IMG/VR virus record: IMGVR_UViG_3300043438_001982
Span: 1-43,912 of that record
From: a virus
Length of the DNA: 43,912 nucleotides
Reading direction: 5' to 3' (one strand)
Positions 35,183 to 43,912 of this stretch are shown here, in pieces. Both the position numbers and the translations under genes were made by a program. Numbering within the stretch: position 1 is the stretch's first letter; each line of letters begins with the position of its first letter. Under the pieces are notes generated by a model. That model saw only the letters and a list, made by a program, of their open reading frames with translations, did not search any database and had not been told where the DNA came from.

Positions 35183-35217
35183 AAATAATCCCGACCAACA
35201 TCGGGATTATTTATTTT
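35183..35217 (+). terminator. Rho-independent terminator after nrdA
   Basis: A 12-bp perfect stem, AAATAATCCCGA (35183-35194) with TCGGGATTATTT (35201-35212), a CCAACA loop, and a TTATTTT tail. It closes the replication/nucleotide module. Confidence 0.92.
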
Positions 35218-35221
35218 AATC

Positions 35222-35230
35222 TATTTATAA
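35222..35230 (+). promoter_or_regulatory. Putative late promoter motif TATTTATAA (gp25 unit)
   Basis: The motif lies just after the nrdA terminator and 29 bp before the gp25 ATG. A second copy, TATTTATA at 35249-35256, is only 3 bp from the ATG and is less likely to be used for this gene. Confidence 0.5.
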
Positions 35231-35259
35231 GGAAAAACGAGGGTATTATATTTATAGTT

Positions 35260-35730
35260 ATGGCAGATGGAACTACATATGGTATTAATTTTCCTTTTAG
35301 AGATTCTAAAAGAGGAGATTATTTACAATTAACAGAGTTTGAAGCTCAACAGATTAAAGCGGATTTAGTTCATTTATTGTTAACAAGAAAAGGTACAAGA
35401 TATTACTTACCTGATTTTGGAACAAGACTATATGAATTTTTATTTGAACCTTTTGACGGACTTACGTTTGATGCGATTCAATCTGACATCAGAGAAGCTG
35501 TTTCGAGATACATGCCAAATTTATTATTAAATAATATCTCAATCACACCTGCAGACCCAATGGAAGAGGTTGATATCGCGGAAGGACAAAACATCGTAGG
35601 AAGTAGCGAATCACCAGTATATAGATTTCCAGGTAAAGGGACATCAGAATATACTGCAAAAATTAAAATCGATTACTCAGTAGAATCAAATACGTTTGCT
35701 CAGAGTGATTTTGTAATTATCAATATTTAA
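35260..35730 (+). CDS. 25: Baseplate wedge protein, gp25-like
   Basis: 156 aa (T4 gp25 132). Part of the wedge core with gp6 and gp53 that nucleates sheath polymerisation. Family features: FEAQQIKADLVHLLLTRKGTRYYLPDFGTRLYEFLFEP (the conserved gp25 core with the L.T..G.R...P.FG..L...LF sequence) and AIQSDIREAVSRYMPNLLLNNISI. The C-terminal strand SEYTAKIKIDYSVES ends the fold, as in gp25-like proteins of other contractile systems. It is followed 5 bp later by gp6, as in many contractile injection systems. Confidence 0.93.
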   Translation: MADGTTYGINFPFRDSKRGDYLQLTEFEAQQIKADLVHLLLTRKGTRYYLPDFGTRLYEFLFEPFDGLTFDAIQSDIREAVSRYMPNLLLNNISITPADPMEEVDIAEGQNIVGSSESPVYRFPGKGTSEYTAKIKIDYSVESNTFAQSDFVIINI

Positions 35731-35735
35731 TATAG

Positions 35736-37574
35736 ATGGCGAATCGTAAAATATCATATACAACCAGAGATTATCAGGGAATAAGAACTGAGTTACTTAA
35801 CTATTGCAAAACATACTATCCTGAATTAATTCAAGATTTTAATGATGCTTCGGTATTCTCAGTATTCTTAGATTTAAACGCAGCCGTTGCCGATAACCTA
35901 CATTATCATATTGATAGAAGTATTCAAGAAACGGTACTTCAATACGCACAACAAAGGTCTTCAATATATAACATTGCAAGAACCTACGGTTTAAAATTGC
36001 CAGGTCAAAGACCTTCAGTTGCTCTTGTTGACTTCTCAATCACAGTTCCTGCGTTCGGTGATAAAGAAGATGAAAGATACTTAGGAACTCTAACAAGAGG
36101 GTCTCAAGTAACAGGGGCGGGTATTGTATTTGAGAATATCTATGATATTGATTTTACATCACCATATAATGCTCAAGGGTTTCCGAACAGATTAAAGATT
36201 CCAAATTTCAACTCCAACAACGTATTAATTAACTATACTATCACCAAAAGAGAGTTAGTTGTTAATGGTATAACTAAAGTATTCAAAAAAGTAGTTAGTC
36301 CAAATGACGTTAGACCATTCTTTGAATTATTCTTACCTGAAAAAAATGTATTAGGTATTACAAGTGTATTACTTAAGAGTGGTACCGAGTATAGTAATAT
36401 ACCAACAAGTGCTGAGTTTATCGGAGCATCTAATAGATGGTACGAGGTAGACGCATTAGCCGAAGATAGAGTTTTTGTTGAAGACCCTACAAAAGTATCT
36501 GACCAACCTGGTATTAAAGTAGGAAGATACATTCAAACACAAAACAGATTTATTAGCGAATACACACCTGAAGGATTTAAGAAAATGACTTTCGGTGGTG
36601 GTACCAATACCGCTCAAGATGCTTTAGACCAATTTACAACAGTAGGGACAACATTAGATTTACAAAGATATACAAACAACTTCTCTTTAGGTTCGGCATT
36701 AGTTCCAAACTCAACACTATTCATACAATATAGAGTTGGTGGGGGATTGGCATCAAACTTAGGAACGAATGTTATTAATCAAATAGGCACTGTTTCATTC
36801 TACGTTAATGGTCCTTCAGAGTTAACAAACTCTTCAGTAGTTAACTCGTTAAGATGTACTAACGTAACCGCGGCAATTGGTGGAGCAGGACTTCCATCAT
36901 TAGAAGAAATAAGAAACTATGTATCGTTTAACTTCTCCGCTCAAAAAAGAGCAGTGACAGTCCAAGATTATGAGGCTCTTATTAGAAACATGCCAGCGGA
37001 ATTCGGAGCACCTGCCAAAGTTTCAATTACAGAAAATAACAACAAAATATTAATTCAATTACTATCATACGATACTTCAGGTAAATTAACCAATATTGTT
37101 TCTGATACTTTAAGACAGAATGTGGCAACTTATCTATCAAACTATCGAATGATAAATGACTACATTTCTATCTTAACCGCTGAAGTTATTGACCTTAGTG
37201 TTGATGTTCAGATTGTATTAGATGCTGCTCAGAATTCAGGACAAGTTATTGCTGATGTGGTTGACAAAATATCAGCGTATTTTAATCCTCAAGTAAGACA
37301 GTTAGGGCAAAACGTATACCTATCTGAACTTAGAAGTATTGTTCAAAATCAAAATGGTGTAATCACTGTTGCAGGAATGAATGTTTACAATAAAGTTGGG
37401 GGGCAATATTCTTCGGCTGAAACATCTATGGAGTATTCCGACCCTGAAACTAAAGAAATATTACCTGTGGATGATACGGTGTTTGCTCAACCTTCACAAG
37501 TTTACCAAATCCGTTATCCAAACAAAGATATTAGAGTTTCGGTTAAAAATTTCCAATCAGTTACCTTCTCTTAA
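35736..37574 (+). CDS. 6: Baseplate wedge protein, gp6-like (baseplate J family)
   Basis: 612 aa (T4 gp6 660). Forms the dodecameric inner baseplate ring. Typical content: DYQGIRTELLNYCKTYYPELIQDFNDASVFSVFLDLNAAVADNLHYHIDR at the N-terminus (the baseplate-J helical entry), YGLKLPGQRPS, a beta-rich middle, and LEEIRNYVSFNFSAQKRAVTVQDYEALIRNMPAEFGAPAKV (~395-435), the conserved ring-forming core. It is coupled to gp25 upstream. A gap of 95 bp with a late-promoter-like motif separates it from the next giant gene. Confidence 0.93.
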   Translation: MANRKISYTTRDYQGIRTELLNYCKTYYPELIQDFNDASVFSVFLDLNAAVADNLHYHIDRSIQETVLQYAQQRSSIYNIARTYGLKLPGQRPSVALVDFSITVPAFGDKEDERYLGTLTRGSQVTGAGIVFENIYDIDFTSPYNAQGFPNRLKIPNFNSNNVLINYTITKRELVVNGITKVFKKVVSPNDVRPFFELFLPEKNVLGITSVLLKSGTEYSNIPTSAEFIGASNRWYEVDALAEDRVFVEDPTKVSDQPGIKVGRYIQTQNRFISEYTPEGFKKMTFGGGTNTAQDALDQFTTVGTTLDLQRYTNNFSLGSALVPNSTLFIQYRVGGGLASNLGTNVINQIGTVSFYVNGPSELTNSSVVNSLRCTNVTAAIGGAGLPSLEEIRNYVSFNFSAQKRAVTVQDYEALIRNMPAEFGAPAKVSITENNNKILIQLLSYDTSGKLTNIVSDTLRQNVATYLSNYRMINDYISILTAEVIDLSVDVQIVLDAAQNSGQVIADVVDKISAYFNPQVRQLGQNVYLSELRSIVQNQNGVITVAGMNVYNKVGGQYSSAETSMEYSDPETKEILPVDDTVFAQPSQVYQIRYPNKDIRVSVKNFQSVTFS

Positions 37575-37646
37575 TAGGTTTATTATCGTTACGTTTAGTT
37601 TATTATTAAAAAGAGTGTGTTAGTACTTTAAAAATAACACATAAAC

Positions 37647-37655
37647 TATTTATAA
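37647..37655 (+). promoter_or_regulatory. Putative late promoter motif TATTTATAA
   Basis: The motif lies 14 bp before the ATG at 37670. A weak 7-bp hairpin (TGTGTTA/TAACACA, 37616-37641) just upstream lacks a T tract. Confidence 0.5.
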
Positions 37656-37669
37656 ATTAAAGGTAATAC

Positions 37670-40600
37670 ATGGGTCAATCATATAGGATAAAAACCGAAC
37701 TCGGGTCTAATAAGACAATCAACGTCCAATTAGACCAAGAGTTTGAATTCTTAGAAATCTTATCGTTAAAAATACAACAAGCGGATATCTACACAAGAAG
37801 TTGTGCGGACTATGGTGTTATTGTTGGTAGAGTTACCGCCAATAATGGGTTGGGTATACCTAATGCGAGAGTTGCGGTATTCGTCCCAATAACCAATGTT
37901 GACGAATCTAATCCTTTAATATCAAGTATCTATCCTTATGAATCTCCTTCAGATAAAAATGAAGACGGATATCGATACAATCTTTTACCTTACGAAAAAT
38001 CATATTCAAAGCACTCAGCGACAGGTACACTACCAACAAGAGCGGATTCTCTTACGGGGATAACTGCAGTTGAAATATATGACACGTATTACAAGTATAC
38101 TGCCAAAACAAACGAAAGTGGGGATTACATGATAATGGGGGTTCCGTTAGGGGACCAAGCGATTGTTATGGATGTTGACTTATCCGATATTGGAGAGTTC
38201 TCACTAACACCTCAGGATTTAATTAGAATGGGGTTGGCAACCGAAGCACAAGTTGCGGGTTCTAAATTTAGAACTTCAACAGATTTAAATTCATTACCAC
38301 AAATAGTTAATTTAGTTAAGAACGTTGAAGTTTCTCCATTATGGGGTGATGCGTCACTTTGTCAAATTGCAATAAATCGATTAGATTTTGATTTAAGAGA
38401 TGATGCCAATGTTGATATACAACCGACATCGGTGTTTATGGGATGTATGTTTTCTTCACCTGACACTCTAAGAGTAAGGAATAATGGAAGACCAAAAGAT
38501 AACATGGGTAACCTATGCGGTTTAACAACATCACCAGGTCAAATATTAGCGTTAAGACAAACAATACAACAAGATATAGATGGTAACCCTGTTTTAGAAC
38601 AATATGAGTTAGAACAATCAGGAAATGTTATTGATGGTTCAGGAACATGGTTAATAGAATTACCAATGAACTTAGATTATTTTATAACTAATGAATTTGG
38701 TGAAAAAGTATTGTCAAATGACCCAACTGTTGGAGTTCCAACAAAGGCCAAGTACCGTTTTAAGGTCAAATGGACTCAACCAAATGATTTAACTTTACAA
38801 ACAAGAAGAGCTTATTATTTAGTTCCAAACGTTAAAGAATACGGATGGACAACATCATCATCAGACCCGTCAACTAGAAGTATTCCAACAACAAATAATT
38901 CTAAACAACAACAGAGTTCTTATTATTTTGGATTGGCTTGGAGTGGTTATACTGATGGATTTATTGGACAGAAAAAAATAGAGAGACTTAATGAGATTAT
39001 CGATTGCGAAGATACATTCTACGAATTTCAATTCAATAAAGTTTATACGGTGTCTTCTTTGATTGACCAATACAAAAGTGGTAGAAATATTATTGGGTCC
39101 GCGCCAGGTAGGTTTATTGGTATTAAAGAAATTGATGACCAAGATTGTGAAGATAGTGTTAACAAATTTCCTGTTAATGACGGGTTTAGAAACTTTGATT
39201 TTTTATTTTTCCTCTTCTCAATTTTAATGACGGTAATACAACCAGTAGCGTTAATCTTATTAACTATTGGGCATATTTTATTATTTTTATATAATTTAGT
39301 TTTAGACTTTTTATGTTGGCTTTCCTATGTTGGTATTAGAGTGAAAAGAGTTTTTTCTTGGTACCCATTTAAAAAATGGAGAAAGTATTGTACTAAAAAA
39401 GATTATACAATAAGGTTACCAATGATTACTTATCCTGATTGTCAGGCTTGTGATTGTAAACAAACCCTTAAAGATAGTTCAAATAACCAAGCAACTTCAG
39501 GTGTAGATGGTGCAGGTGTTTTATCTTATCTTTCATCTTCAGACCTTTATTACGATGGATTAGCATCTAGTTATTTCTCAGGAGATACAGAAAATGGTGA
39601 GGATTGGTCCATCATGTTTAGTGAAGCGATAGCAGGACTTGGGTTAACTTCTAATATTGGAGACCCATCAAGATATAAGTTACCTCTTTCACAACAATTA
39701 AACATTGGAGGAGGTAGATTTGTTGCATCATATGATTTACCTATTGGTGAAAGAATTAATATTTTTAATTTAAGAGAAAGTTATTTTTCAAATATTAATA
39801 AAATTAAAGTAACATTCGCAAAAGATTCCAATTTTGGAAAACATCATTATGATAATACCATAACGGTGTTATCGCAGGAGCAATTTGCTGCGGGAGATTT
39901 ATTAACTTTTATTAATATAACTGGAACTACAGATACAAATTATCTTTACAGTGCATCAACTGCCGACGGTATTATTACGGGTATTAGTGGTGAAACTTAT
40001 AATGGTAGTGGAGCAACAACAATAGACGTATCTTATGCAACAACACAAGTATCAAATATTGTAACACCTGTTAGATATAACTTACCTTATGGTTCATCTG
40101 AAACTAATTATAGATTCCCTGCGGATGTTGAGTATTACCAAGTTATTACTGCGATAACAGTATCGGACGCCGCCAAAATATGGAATACAGGTACGACACA
40201 ATCTTTTGGTAATATTCTTAACAGTGTTGGTACATACATACCAGCTAAACCAAGTTTTGGAGGATGGTCGGTTGACAATGCCGTAATCAATTTTAATGCT
40301 TTTGAATATTTTGAAGGAGCAAGTTCTCAGTTTATATTAGTTTTACAGAGAGGAGTTGACCCATACTCTCCAAAATATGTTAATGAATATTCGTTAGGTA
40401 ATTTATTTGGTACAAGTGAATTTGATTCGAATTGGACTGTAACCGCAGCAACAAGAGTTAACATACCAATACAAAAATTAAATAATAGTAGTATATCGGT
40501 ACAATCTTACAATCAAAATGATATGTATAATCAATCGTATTTCTTTAAACCTGGAACCACAACATCGTCAATTGCGGGACAATCGTTTTCAGGATTTAAT

Positions 40601-42757
40601 ACAACAAATACGGCATATTACGGTTCGTTAGATGCAAGTATAAACCCATTACCTGTAGGGGCAACATTAGATGGTGTAGCTCCAAACAACCCTGGTACTT
40701 TAGGTTCTGCGAAAAGGATTACTCGAAGTGGGGTTTCTGCGTCTTCAGATGTTTTGGGATGTAATGCCCCATATCTGAATACCGATAGTTTATTTGTACC
40801 AAATGTAGCAGCAAATGCCACGCCAAGACTTGGGTTGACAATGTATAATAATTATGACTCATTTTTTGGGTATACAAGTAGGTTTGATGGAAACAATCGT
40901 TGGTGGAAAATGAATTGGGGCGGTATTTTCTATTCTGTTAAAGTTAATACTTCAGGTGTTATAGGAGGGTTCATATCGTGCGTTGATTTATCTACTTTAC
41001 CTAAAGTAGTATCGATATCTTCAAATGGATTTTATAGTCCATTTTCTTCAAGTATTAAATATGATAACAGTGAAGACCTATCTGGTAGTGCGGTTATGAA
41101 AGTTAATAATAGTGGTCTTGTTTTTGCAAGTAATTATGTTAACGACTTAGGATATTATTATACAACAAAAACTTTTTTTAGTTACAACCCATCAATGTTA
41201 ATTGATAACGCTCAATTGAACGTACTAAGGACTGATAGACTACCATCGTCAGACGGATTAGATGGTGGTTCTTGGACATTAAATCCATCATTATTACAAC
41301 AAAACGTTAATTTTAATGTCTACCTAATAAATACAGACTCGGAAGATATTACATCTGATGCGTTTCAAACAGGTGCTCAAACTGTAACTGCAGATTTAGA
41401 GGGGTTACCAAACTCTATTAAAGTTTTGGAAAGTTTCGATTGTGAGGCAATGGTTGGGTTAGAATGTTACGAAGGATTTGGAGATACTTTTGGTATTAAC
41501 CAATCATGTACTACTAAAGATGCTGTTGAAAGTGGGTGTTATATGTTTTTAAGAAGACCAATAACTGACTTAGTTAAAGATTTACGTAATTTTGGAGAAT
41601 GGGGATTTAGGTTTAGATTTTTTTACGGATTATGTCGAGGAGTATTATCCCAATCATTTATGAATAATTGGATTAATGGTTCACTATACGCATTCCCAAT
41701 ACAAGTTAACACATATTATAATAATAAAAATAAACCAGAGTACCCTAGTTTCCCTCGAGAAATAGTGTACTTCAATATGGATAGTAATAACTTCTATTAT
41801 AGAAGTAGTCCTTGGAATGACACGTCAAATAAATTTGTTGGCAAAAGAGCAACGGACACGGGAAGTGTAAATGCCTCGAATCTTTTATACCCAACAACAA
41901 TTATTAATTTAGGGATGAAAGATTATTTTTATTCTGAAATAACCTTTGACCCATCAACAAAAGGATATGTTCTACCAAATATTAATCCAACTAGTTATGG
42001 GGACACTTCAGATTTAATTAATTTATTTGTTATTTCAAGAATTACTGATGATAGTTTTTTAAAACAATTAATCCCTGCAGGTGATAATGGTATAGACCAA
42101 TTATTTAGCCGACCACAAAAAAGAATCGATGGTGACTTGGCTCAATTATTATCGATAAATTCTGAAATAGGGAATGTTAATTTTTCACCTGAATTTTATG
42201 AAATTTTTCCTGGGGCAATTAACCCGACAACAATATTAGGAACTCCTAGTGACCCGATTATGGCTGTGTGGTTTTCATCTACAACAGAAGACCTTCAAAC
42301 CAAAGATTATTTAACACCAGGAAGAATTAATTTTAGAGGAACCGACAACGTCGGGTATTACCCATATCCATATGGTATTAAATCGCAATTAGTTCCGTTC
42401 TATCAATGGAGACTAGCGTCGGGTTCATCAACAATATTTGGAAATCAAAATAACACATGGGCAACAAATAGTCAGGATATTATTCAAAGTAAGTATCAAT
42501 CTTTAGATAGGTCAACAACAGATACTAAATATTATTTAAATGGAACGTCCGTAGCGAATGATTTAACCGCGAGAGGGTACATATATAGTGTAGATGGGAA
42601 TGTTGTAAGTTACCCAACTGTGGGTGGTCGATATACCTCAACACCACAAACTTCAAATAGATTTTTAGTGGGAGCACCATATCAATTCTATTTTGGGGTT
42701 GTTAAAGGTGAATCGGCATTAGATAGGTTTAAAACAAAATACTCATTAGATGAATAA
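37670..42757 (+). CDS. 1695-aa baseplate-region giant with internal transmembrane hairpin
   Basis: Located after gp6, where T4 has gp7, but not recognisable as gp7. Residues ~45-172 form a carboxypeptidase-regulatory/CNA-B-like Ig domain (YGVIVGRVTANNGLGIPNAR ... GDYMIMGVPLGDQAIVMDVDL). Residues ~509-556 are almost purely hydrophobic (FDFLFFLFSILMTVIQPVAL, then ILLTIGHILLFLYNLVLDFL, CWLSYVGI), enough for two membrane helices. They are followed by a basic stretch (RVKRVFSWYPFKKWRKYC) and a Cys cluster (YPDCQACDCKQT). The remaining ~1100 residues are Asn/Ser/Thr/Tyr-rich beta structure, as in tail surface proteins. A tail protein with a membrane hairpin suggests host-envelope insertion during injection; this is inference. 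The last 8 bases overlap the next gene. Confidence 0.75.
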   Translation: MGQSYRIKTELGSNKTINVQLDQEFEFLEILSLKIQQADIYTRSCADYGVIVGRVTANNGLGIPNARVAVFVPITNVDESNPLISSIYPYESPSDKNEDGYRYNLLPYEKSYSKHSATGTLPTRADSLTGITAVEIYDTYYKYTAKTNESGDYMIMGVPLGDQAIVMDVDLSDIGEFSLTPQDLIRMGLATEAQVAGSKFRTSTDLNSLPQIVNLVKNVEVSPLWGDASLCQIAINRLDFDLRDDANVDIQPTSVFMGCMFSSPDTLRVRNNGRPKDNMGNLCGLTTSPGQILALRQTIQQDIDGNPVLEQYELEQSGNVIDGSGTWLIELPMNLDYFITNEFGEKVLSNDPTVGVPTKAKYRFKVKWTQPNDLTLQTRRAYYLVPNVKEYGWTTSSSDPSTRSIPTTNNSKQQQSSYYFGLAWSGYTDGFIGQKKIERLNEIIDCEDTFYEFQFNKVYTVSSLIDQYKSGRNIIGSAPGRFIGIKEIDDQDCEDSVNKFPVNDGFRNFDFLFFLFSILMTVIQPVALILLTIGHILLFLYNLVLDFLCWLSYVGIRVKRVFSWYPFKKWRKYCTKKDYTIRLPMITYPDCQACDCKQTLKDSSNNQATSGVDGAGVLSYLSSSDLYYDGLASSYFSGDTENGEDWSIMFSEAIAGLGLTSNIGDPSRYKLPLSQQLNIGGGRFVASYDLPIGERINIFNLRESYFSNINKIKVTFAKDSNFGKHHYDNTITVLSQEQFAAGDLLTFINITGTTDTNYLYSASTADGIITGISGETYNGSGATTIDVSYATTQVSNIVTPVRYNLPYGSSETNYRFPADVEYYQVITAITVSDAAKIWNTGTTQSFGNILNSVGTYIPAKPSFGGWSVDNAVINFNAFEYFEGASSQFILVLQRGVDPYSPKYVNEYSLGNLFGTSEFDSNWTVTAATRVNIPIQKLNNSSISVQSYNQNDMYNQSYFFKPGTTTSSIAGQSFSGFNTTNTAYYGSLDASINPLPVGATLDGVAPNNPGTLGSAKRITRSGVSASSDVLGCNAPYLNTDSLFVPNVAANATPRLGLTMYNNYDSFFGYTSRFDGNNRWWKMNWGGIFYSVKVNTSGVIGGFISCVDLSTLPKVVSISSNGFYSPFSSSIKYDNSEDLSGSAVMKVNNSGLVFASNYVNDLGYYYTTKTFFSYNPSMLIDNAQLNVLRTDRLPSSDGLDGGSWTLNPSLLQQNVNFNVYLINTDSEDITSDAFQTGAQTVTADLEGLPNSIKVLESFDCEAMVGLECYEGFGDTFGINQSCTTKDAVESGCYMFLRRPITDLVKDLRNFGEWGFRFRFFYGLCRGVLSQSFMNNWINGSLYAFPIQVNTYYNNKNKPEYPSFPREIVYFNMDSNNFYYRSSPWNDTSNKFVGKRATDTGSVNASNLLYPTTIINLGMKDYFYSEITFDPSTKGYVLPNINPTSYGDTSDLINLFVISRITDDSFLKQLIPAGDNGIDQLFSRPQKRIDGDLAQLLSINSEIGNVNFSPEFYEIFPGAINPTTILGTPSDPIMAVWFSSTTEDLQTKDYLTPGRINFRGTDNVGYYPYPYGIKSQLVPFYQWRLASGSSTIFGNQNNTWATNSQDIIQSKYQSLDRSTTDTKYYLNGTSVANDLTARGYIYSVDGNVVSYPTVGGRYTSTPQTSNRFLVGAPYQFYFGVVKGESALDRFKTKYSLDE

Positions 42758-43912
42758 GTATACAATAGTTCCAAGCGGTTTAAGGTATAAAGGGGCACCA
42801 TCTGTCAATCAAAAAATTTCGATAAATCTTGATGAACAAAGTCAGGAAATTACTGAATACGACAGAAGTGCAACGGTTAACCTTGCTCAAGTATATGACG
42901 ACGAAAGACAGGCTTGTACTATTTTTAGACCTACTTTTAAAGTTACTTATTTGTACGACAACGCTTATACTGGTACCACAGGTTATATACCATTTAGAGA
43001 TAATCTTTATTACACATCACCCGAGGCTTCTAAACAAAGTGGTATTTGGAAAGGATTTCCACAATACTACGAGTTTGATTTTTATAGACCTGATGTCGGA
43101 GACCAACATTTTCAGTACAAAGCCAAAAGTGCATATACGTACAATTGGACATACTATTTAACCTATCCATCAGATAATAATTATGATAAGGAATTAACAT
43201 ATTATTCAAGTAACTCTAACGACATTACTTGGAAGGCGAGTGATGGTATTGCGTTTACAATAACAAATACATCACAAAATGGTAATGGGTTAATTTCATT
43301 TACTTGTGTTGCTCCTCACGGATTAACTCCAAACGAATATGTTGAGTTATCATTAACTTATAGAAATTCAAACATCTTCCAAGTGTATTCGTTAGGAACT
43401 GGATTATTTGGTACGGATGTATACACATTTAATGTGTTGAATATTGGATATACGGGTACGACATTTAATAATGGCACCACAGGTACTTTTAAAAGAGTAC
43501 TTAATCCTGATAATTTAACGGAAACAAGGTCAGAATATTATGTTAAACAATATAAAGTTTTAACTAATCTAACTGACTTAGCGGTTACTAAAGTTGGTTT
43601 TGAAAAGAATGTTTTTGGGGAACAAATGAAGTTAGAGTATAGTTCTATTACTCCAAATAACGTTACAAGAGTTTCTCAGAAATCTAGTAGTAATGCTTAC
43701 AACTTCACATCAAATTATGACATTGATTTGGCGGGATATAGAGACAACCAAATGAGACCATTATCTGAGATTAATCTGACAATCGTAAATAAAGGGTTTT
43801 CAGGGTATTTTAATATGCCTTTTGATGGTATTGGATTAAAACAAGGGTGGGGATTTAATTTATCTAAAGTTGTAAATCCGTGGTGGAGTAATAATAACCA
43901 AAAATCAAACAC
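42750..43912 (+). CDS. Tail/baseplate protein, N-terminal 387 residues (truncated by window end)
   Basis: Begins MNKYTIVPSGLRYKGAPSVN at ATG 42750, overlapping the previous stop by 8 bases, and stays open to the end of the window. Beta-rich, with many Tyr/Asn/Thr residues and segments such as ITEYDRSATVNLAQVYDDER, IFRPTFKVTYLYDNAYTG and RPLSEINLTIVNKGFSGYFN. It occupies the position of T4 gp8 (wedge) or a following fibre gene, but no T4 family is recognisable. The phrase FRPTFKVTYLYDN is followed by a repeating tyrosine/glycine pattern typical of tail fibre or wedge surface proteins. Continuous translational coupling with the 1695-aa protein suggests they assemble together. Exact role unknown. 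Confidence 0.8.
   Translation, partial: MNKYTIVPSGLRYKGAPSVNQKISINLDEQSQEITEYDRSATVNLAQVYDDERQACTIFRPTFKVTYLYDNAYTGTTGYIPFRDNLYYTSPEASKQSGIWKGFPQYYEFDFYRPDVGDQHFQYKAKSAYTYNWTYYLTYPSDNNYDKELTYYSSNSNDITWKASDGIAFTITNTSQNGNGLISFTCVAPHGLTPNEYVELSLTYRNSNIFQVYSLGTGLFGTDVYTFNVLNIGYTGTTFNNGTTGTFKRVLNPDNLTETRSEYYVKQYKVLTNLTDLAVTKVGFEKNVFGEQMKLEYSSITPNNVTRVSQKSSSNAYNFTSNYDIDLAGYRDNQMRPLSEINLTIVNKGFSGYFNMPFDGIGLKQGWGFNLSKVVNPWWSNNNQKSN

Noticed and set aside
35249-35256. Second TATTTATA just before the gp25 start as its promoter
   Set aside because: Only 3 bp from the ATG; transcription would start inside the gene. The copy at 35222 is better placed.
37616-37641. Hairpin TGTGTTA/TAACACA as terminator after gp6
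   Set aside because: Only 7 bp, A/T-rich, with a 12-nt loop and no T tract; could be chance in AT-rich DNA.
42829-43161. Plus-strand 110-codon ORF near the right end
   Set aside because: It is in the wrong frame; the frame starting at 42750 is open to the end of the window and reads as a Tyr/Asn-rich tail protein.

Overview
The window is an AT-rich segment of a large T4-type (contractile-tailed) phage genome. Almost every gene reads on the + strand. The exceptions are a truncated SNF2-type helicase at the left edge and a 53-codon ribbon-helix-helix gene. The host is probably a member of the Bacteroidota. This is inferred from two things: start codons sit behind short A/T-rich leaders without Shine-Dalgarno motifs, and the promoter upstream of the ssDNA-binding protein gene matches the Bacteroidota -33/-7 layout (TTTG, 19 bp, TAnnTTTn). 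No capsid, portal or terminase gene lies in the window, and no tRNA, CRISPR array, IS element or intein was noticed.

Layout. 1-1574 (-): SNF2-family helicase, running off the edge. 1630-3923: two unknown small genes and gp14-like and gp15-like neck/tail-completion proteins. 3920-4081 (-): RHH regulator with a direct repeat beside its start. 4203-11735: tail shaft module in assembly order: an enlarged sheath (gp18), a HAD-fold phosphatase, tail tube (gp19), a gp26-like tail chaperone/hub protein whose C-terminal extension lies in the +1 frame, and the tape measure (gp29 position). 11776-24855: hub and central baseplate, with a 1668-aa tube-initiator-like protein carrying an OmpA-like insertion, a gp53-like LysM protein, and a 2586-aa hub giant. 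24887-25810: two small late proteins of unknown role.

25844-35176: replication and nucleotide module: gp32-like SSB between its own promoter and terminator, UvsX, a FEN-type 5'-nuclease (T4 Rnh class), a 2OG-Fe(II) oxygenase, a conserved unknown, gp41 helicase, and NrdB and NrdA. 35260-43912: a second baseplate block: gp25, gp6 (baseplate J), a 1695-aa protein with an internal transmembrane hairpin, and a truncated tail/baseplate protein.

How it works together. The replication genes supply the recombination-dependent fork (SSB, UvsX, helicase, primer-removing nuclease) and dNTPs (class Ia ribonucleotide reductase). The flanking modules build a roughly T4-length contractile tail. The structural units are each preceded by a shared TATTTAT motif, probably the late promoter, and several are closed by strong hairpin terminators. 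The observations most worth following are the +1 frame extension of the tail chaperone just before the tape measure, the membrane hairpin buried in a baseplate protein, the OmpA-like insertion in the hub, and the late-promoter/leader architecture.
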